Source of the DNA: Gammaproteobacteria bacterium UBA4475
Lineage (GTDB): Bacteria; Pseudomonadota; Gammaproteobacteria; Pseudomonadales; Azotimanducaceae
Reading direction: 5' to 3'
Length of the DNA stretch: 9,945 nt
Assembly (NCBI GenBank): GCA_002389265.1
Contig: DGOD01000362.1
Location: 3,967-13,911, forward strand
Part shown: positions 7,113-9,945 of the stretch, in pieces
Position numbering within the stretch: position 1 is the stretch's first letter
Layout: every line of letters begins with the position of its first letter
Program-made: the position numbers and the translations under genes
The notes under the pieces: generated by a model
Seen by the model: only the letters and a program-made list of their open reading frames with translations
The model's database searches: none
Told to the model about the DNA's origin: nothing

Positions 7113-7122
7113 AGCCTAATGG

Positions 7123-8292
7123 TTACTCCAGACTAAAGGTCATACCCGCATGAGCAACCAAGCGTGTAATCAACTTCTCGCCCATAGCCGGTGCGGGGGT
7201 ATAAATACCACCCTTAAGTTCAGGGCAGTCATGTATCAGGCACAAGGCACTTTCGGCGATCATCTTGGAAGTGGAGCCATAGCCTGGATCCAAATCGCCG
7301 GTGACGCTGGCGCGCAGCTCATCACCGTTATTGTTAGTGCCAACAAACAAGACATCATAGTTGCCTGCCTCGCGGCTAGCTTTGCTGGGTCCCTCACCGG
7401 GCTTTGGCACATCGTCGCCCACCAGAGGATTGCTGGACGCGACAATATCGGCGATGGCCTTGCCTTGTTCACCGCTGCCGGTGAGCATCATTTCATCGTA
7501 TTGAAAGTCCGCACCATAACGTTGACCCAGCAGAGCATTGGAGCGATGCACGTTTTTCGTATTGATGGCCGCCATGATAAATGGCGCGACCCACTGGCCT
7601 AATAGCTCATCCTCGTAAACCTTGTTGTCAGCGGGTTGCTGCGGACCTGTAAAGCCGTTGGCCAATGCAAAAGGGTTGGTCAATATCGCCAGCAGAGCGG
7701 GGTTTTCACCCAGTGCCGTCATTGTTGCCGTCAGCGAGGCTGCGGTGCCGCCAGAAAACTCACCGTTCATTGATCTAACCCGGCCACGAACTCGCGGTAA
7801 TGGTTTGCCAAATTTTTCTAGCGCCGCCTGTTCCAGGAAGTAGACGCCAAGGTCAAAAGGTATCGAATCAAAGCCACAGCTATGGACGATGCGAGCGCCA
7901 GATTTCACCGCCGCGTCGTGATGTTTGGTGATCATTTCATGCATCCAGGCGGGTTCACCTGACAGGTCGACATAGTCTGTCCCCAATTCGGCGCATGCGG
8001 CGACAAGGTCTGAGCCGTAGAGTTGATAGGGCCCCACGGTGGTGATGATACACCGGGCATTGGCGACCATGGCGCGCAAAGACGCAGGATCGCTGGCATC
8101 AGCCACCACCAGTGGCGTGTCTTTTGCGGCTCCAATTTCATCGCGCACAGCCGCGAGTTTAGTGGCGCTGCGGCCGGCCATCGCCCAGTTCACGGAGCGG
8201 TCATACTGTTGGGACATGTATTCAGCGACCAGGCGTCCGGTAAAACCGGAGGCACCGTAAATCACGACGTCAAAAGGGACTTGGGTTGGCAT
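7123..8292 (-). CDS. Saccharopine dehydrogenase-like NADP-binding protein (trans-acting enoyl reductase-like)
   Basis: A 389-residue protein with an N-terminal Rossmann domain. Seen: FDVVIYGASGFTGRLVAEYM with GASGFTG at residues 13-19, AMAGRSATKL (37-46; arginine after the second strand favours NADP(H)), the ADASDPASLRAMV stretch, TTVGPYQLYG, DYVDLSGEPAWM, and HSCGFDSIPFDLGVYFL. This order is typical of the saccharopine-dehydrogenase-like family that includes mycobacterial trans-acting enoyl reductases (Rv2449c and Rv2953 types) rather than true lysine-pathway enzymes. The likely role is reduction of a lipid or polyketide-like substrate; that is inference. The frame opens at 8331, but ATG 8292 has AGGAA about 7 nt upstream and places the Rossmann strand at residue 7, so I choose it. 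It lies 93 bp downstream of the SDR gene on the same strand, with a palindrome in the gap that may give it its own control. Confidence 0.88.
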   Translation of the reverse strand: MPTQVPFDVVIYGASGFTGRLVAEYMSQQYDRSVNWAMAGRSATKLAAVRDEIGAAKDTPLVVADASDPASLRAMVANARCIITTVGPYQLYGSDLVAACAELGTDYVDLSGEPAWMHEMITKHHDAAVKSGARIVHSCGFDSIPFDLGVYFLEQAALEKFGKPLPRVRGRVRSMNGEFSGGTAASLTATMTALGENPALLAILTNPFALANGFTGPQQPADNKVYEDELLGQWVAPFIMAAINTKNVHRSNALLGQRYGADFQYDEMMLTGSGEQGKAIADIVASSNPLVGDDVPKPGEGPSKASREAGNYDVLFVGTNNNGDELRASVTGDLDPGYGSTSKMIAESALCLIHDCPELKGGIYTPAPAMGEKLITRLVAHAGMTFSLE

Positions 8293-8313
8293 AGAATTTC
8301 CTGTTAAGTGCTG

Positions 8314-8329
8314 GATTAATAAATTAATC
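8314..8329. promoter_or_regulatory. Perfect AT-rich palindrome upstream of the saccharopine-dehydrogenase-like gene (candidate operator)
   Basis: GATTAAT and ATTAATC flank an AA centre, a perfect 7+7 inverted repeat. It ends 21 bp before ATG 8292, where an operator overlapping a promoter's -10 region and transcription start would be expected. The size suits a dimeric helix-turn-helix regulator. No regulator gene is present in the window to pair with it. Confidence 0.4.
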
Positions 8330-8343
8330 AAGGATAGGTGAGC

Positions 8344-8358
8344 TAGGCGGCACGCCTA
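8344..8358. repeat. Small hairpin between the SDR and saccharopine-dehydrogenase-like genes
   Basis: TAGGCG (8344-8349) and CGCCTA (8353-8358) form a perfect 6-bp stem with a GCA loop, 27 bp after the SDR stop on the - strand. No T-run follows on the - strand, so a terminator role is weak. Confidence 0.35.
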
Positions 8359-8385
8359 TTCTTGTCATGCAATCAGCTGCTGTCG

Positions 8386-9252
8386 CTAAAGTTGGATATT
8401 GAAATACTGCTTGAAGCGGTCGTTGTACTCGGTGTCGCTCAGGTCGTCACCCATCTTGATCCAGTCCTCGGCGGTAATTTTTGCTCGACCAGCACAAATA
8501 CCATCGGCATCGACGCCGACCGGCCAGCGAAATTGATAGGTAGGCTGAGTGACGGCAGTCAGAATGGCGTCGGCGACCTGGTGCGGCGATGCTGGTGCCT
8601 TGAAACCGGTGGCGTACATCTTACCGTTGCGCCGCATAATGGGTTGATAGGGCGATGTTTTGTCATAACGGGTTGCGCTGGCGGAATTGTCAAAAATGCT
8701 GGTAGCGACCACGCCGGGTTCGACGCAGTAAACCCGTACGCCAAACCGGTAGACTTCATGGGCGAGCGCCTCAGAAGCACCTTCCACCGCATACTTAGAC
8801 GCCGAGTAAGCAATCTGGTTCGGTGTGGCAAGAATGCCCACGATTGAGGAAATATTGACGATGTCGCCAGTGCCATTCTTGCGCATGGAGGGCAGAACCG
8901 CCTGAATACAGTTGATGGTGCCAAAATAGTTAGTTTCAAAGATTTGGCGATGTTCTACTTCCGGTGTCAATTCCAGCGGGGTCGCGCCACCGATACCGGC
9001 ATTATTCACCAATAAAGAGACATCGCCTTGGGCATGAATAGTGGCGAAAGCGATCTGCAGAGAGTCCGCGTCGGTCACGTCCATCTGCAGCACTTGCACG
9101 GGCAAGGACTCGGCCTTGGCGGCATCAATCAGTGGTTGTGCCTTGGCTGTGTTGCGCATGCCGGCGAATACAGAATAGCCATTGCGGGCCAGATGCAGGC
9201 TGGTTTCAAAGCCAATACCTGTGCTGGTGCCAGTGACGACTGCGATTTTCAT
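8386..9252 (-). CDS. Classical short-chain dehydrogenase/reductase (SDR)
   Basis: A 288-residue NAD(P)(H)-dependent cytosolic oxidoreductase, slightly longer than the usual 250 residues. Seen: VVTGTSTGIG (5-14, TGxxxGxG loop), AGMRN (30-34; basic residue and no acidic residue after the second strand, favouring NADPH), QMDVTDADS (56-64), LLVNNAGIGG (80-89), and the complete catalytic tetrad N108 (TNYFG), S136 (NISSIVG), Y149 and K153 (YSASK), with the spacing of classical SDRs. Substrates of this type are alcohols/ketones such as 3-oxoacyl, steroid-like or retinoid-like compounds; which one is unknown. The frame opens at 9366, but ATG 9252 is preceded by AAGGA at about 8 nt and starts directly at the first Rossmann strand. 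It is transcribed divergently from the acyl-CoA dehydrogenase across a 271-bp region with nested inverted repeats, suggesting joint control. Confidence 0.94.
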   Translation of the reverse strand: MKIAVVTGTSTGIGFETSLHLARNGYSVFAGMRNTAKAQPLIDAAKAESLPVQVLQMDVTDADSLQIAFATIHAQGDVSLLVNNAGIGGATPLELTPEVEHRQIFETNYFGTINCIQAVLPSMRKNGTGDIVNISSIVGILATPNQIAYSASKYAVEGASEALAHEVYRFGVRVYCVEPGVVATSIFDNSASATRYDKTSPYQPIMRRNGKMYATGFKAPASPHQVADAILTAVTQPTYQFRWPVGVDADGICAGRAKITAEDWIKMGDDLSDTEYNDRFKQYFNIQL

Positions 9253-9300
9253 ATCCGTATCCTTATCAGTAATGGGGCATTCCGGGCACCACCGGTGAGT

Positions 9301-9369
9301 GGTTTGAGGGTGCTGGGCCGAAGTCTGGTTAAAGTGCCAGACTGGGTCGCTGGTGTAAAGCCTCAAACC
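9301..9369. promoter_or_regulatory. Nested inverted repeats in the divergent SDR / acyl-CoA dehydrogenase control region
   Basis: Outer arms GGTTTGAGG (9301-9309) and CCTCAAACC (9361-9369) are a perfect 9-bp inverted repeat. Inside them AGTCTGG (9322-9328) and CCAGACT (9337-9343) form a perfect 7-bp inverted repeat with an 8-nt spacer. The block starts 49 bp upstream of the SDR ATG, a usual operator position. Either or both could bind a regulator, or they could fold as a two-tier hairpin. An 8-bp palindrome CACCGGTG (9290-9297) lies beside it. Confidence 0.45.
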
Positions 9370-9397
9370 TTCAGTGGGACGCTTAGCGAATCAAAAG

Positions 9398-9421
9398 CCC
9401 TGGGTTGGGTTGAACTCAGGG
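9398..9421 (+). repeat. Hairpin upstream of the acyl-CoA dehydrogenase gene
   Basis: CCCTGGGTT (9398-9406) pairs with AACTCAGGG (9413-9421), 9 bp with one G-U wobble in + strand RNA and a 6-nt loop. It lies about 100 bp before the acyl-CoA dehydrogenase ATG. The tract after it on the + strand is A-rich, not T-rich, so it is not an intrinsic terminator for + transcripts. Confidence 0.35.
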
Positions 9422-9523
9422 GTCCGCAAAAAAACTTCGCCATCGGGCTTTATCTGCGGGGTACCTGTCGTGCTACTCTATTGGCAGCAGATTGTATTTC
9501 AGTCATTTAAGGGAGATCACACC

Positions 9524-9945
9524 ATGAGCCTCGATACCTTTCGCGAAGATGTTCGCAATTATATTGCCGAGCACTGCCCGGCGAGCATGAAAAATCGAAC
9601 CTTTCACTTCGAGGACGCCCACGAAGTGTATGACACAGCGGATGCTAAGCAATGGTTGCAGGCCATGGCGGCCCGTGGTTTGACGACCCCCACCTGGCCT
9701 GCGGAATATGGCGCGGCGGGTCTGAGTTACGAGGAAAACCGAGTCCTGCAGGAAGAGATGGCCGCCGCGCGGGCGTTACCACCCTTGACGGGGATGGGCG
9801 TGTCCATGATTGGCCCGACGCTGCTGGAGTTTGGTACCGAAGCGCAGAAGGCTCGCCATCTACCTAAAATTATTTCTGGTGAGATCAGATGGTGTCAGGG
9901 CTACAGTGAACCCGGTTCAGGTTCTGACCTGGCGAGTCTGCAGAC
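9524..9945 (+). CDS. Acyl-CoA dehydrogenase, N-terminal part (cut by window end)
   Basis: The first 140 codons of an FAD-dependent acyl-CoA dehydrogenase, which introduces an alpha-beta double bond in an acyl-CoA and passes electrons to electron-transfer flavoprotein. Seen: the N-terminal helical domain (MSLDTFREDVRNYIAEHCP), the segment WLQAMAARGLTTPTWPAEYGAAGLSYEENRVLQEEMAAA, a hydrophobic stretch ending GPTLLEFGTEAQKARHLPKIISGEIRW, and CQGYSEPGSGSDLASLQT, the acyl/FAD-binding signature of the family, right at the edge. The catalytic glutamate lies beyond the window. ATG 9524 has GGGAG about 8 nt upstream. It diverges from the SDR gene and probably leads a fatty-acid or steroid-type degradation unit running off the right end; substrate class cannot be told. 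Confidence 0.93.
   Translation, partial: MSLDTFREDVRNYIAEHCPASMKNRTFHFEDAHEVYDTADAKQWLQAMAARGLTTPTWPAEYGAAGLSYEENRVLQEEMAAARALPPLTGMGVSMIGPTLLEFGTEAQKARHLPKIISGEIRWCQGYSEPGSGSDLASLQ

Larger units (their letters stand above)
6768..7122. other. 355-bp intergenic region rich in inverted repeats, no convincing gene
   Basis: No reading frame here looks like a protein: the longest, + strand 6827-7093 and - strand 6757-7017, give low-complexity, Cys/Arg-rich products with no family motif or ribosome site. The gap holds two strong inverted repeats (listed separately). The 8-mer TCACTGAT occurs at 6917-6924 and 6953-6960 and inverted (ATCAGTGA) at 7048-7055; the two direct copies extend to GTCACTGAT and start 36 bp apart, followed by loosely similar sequence. 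It must also contain any promoter for the thioesterase gene. It could hold a small RNA, operators or the remnant of a short mobile repeat; the sequence alone does not decide. Confidence 0.5.

Noticed and set aside
7150..7602. 150-codon + strand frame antisense to the saccharopine-dehydrogenase-like gene
   Set aside because: Antisense shadow of a gene with clear motifs; no ribosome site and no domain.
9028..9510. 160-codon + strand open frame across the SDR 5' half and the divergent region
   Set aside because: Its first half is antisense to the SDR's Rossmann domain and the rest crosses the inverted repeats; the product has no family features.
9481..9515. Possible promoter TTGGCA followed about 17-18 bp later by ATTTAA before the acyl-CoA dehydrogenase
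   Set aside because: The -10 match is poor and the start would fall on the ribosome site, so I do not call it.
1..9945. CRISPR array, tRNA/rRNA, insertion sequence or prophage genes
   Set aside because: No regularly spaced repeats, no cloverleaf or rRNA-like stretch, and no transposase, integrase or phage protein in any frame.

Overview
The window reads as ordinary bacterial chromosome from an unidentified Gram-negative, probably an aquatic or marine gammaproteobacterium. That guess rests on coding style, tight gene packing and gene content only; there is no rRNA or other marker gene. It holds ten genes, nine complete and one cut by the right edge. Most look like lipid, acyl-CoA or secondary oxidative metabolism. 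I see no transposase, integrase, CRISPR array, tRNA or rRNA.

Left part, + strand (74-4407). Three tightly packed genes encode a luciferase-like (F420/flavin) oxidoreductase, a Gfo/Idh/MocA NAD(P)-dependent oxidoreductase and a TauD/TfdA (SyrP-like) Fe(II)/2-oxoglutarate dioxygenase. The first two are 5 bp apart and the second and third overlap by 8 bp, so they should be one transcription unit. After a 161-bp leader with a strong bulged hairpin comes a membrane fatty-acid desaturase of the acyl-lipid delta-12-like type. The three soluble redox enzymes plausibly act in series on one small molecule, but the substrate cannot be read from the sequence.

Middle part, - strand (6767 down to 4435). 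A two-domain hotdog acyl-CoA thioesterase-like protein is followed by a stand-alone LON substrate-binding-domain protein (TTG start with a good ribosome site). A calcineurin-like metallophosphoesterase overlaps the end of the LON gene and is probably translationally coupled to it. This unit converges on the desaturase.

Right part. On the - strand lie a classical SDR (9252 to 8386) and a saccharopine-dehydrogenase-like / trans-acting enoyl-reductase-like protein (8292 to 7123). Diverging from the SDR on the + strand is an acyl-CoA dehydrogenase (from 9524), truncated by the window end.

The non-coding parts are more structured than usual. The 355-bp gap 6768-7122 holds two strong inverted repeats plus copies of an 8-mer in both orientations. 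The 271-bp divergent SDR/acyl-CoA dehydrogenase region holds nested inverted repeats and a further hairpin. A perfect AT-rich palindrome sits just upstream of the saccharopine-dehydrogenase-like gene. These are the most useful leads; no gene here is clearly a new enzyme class.
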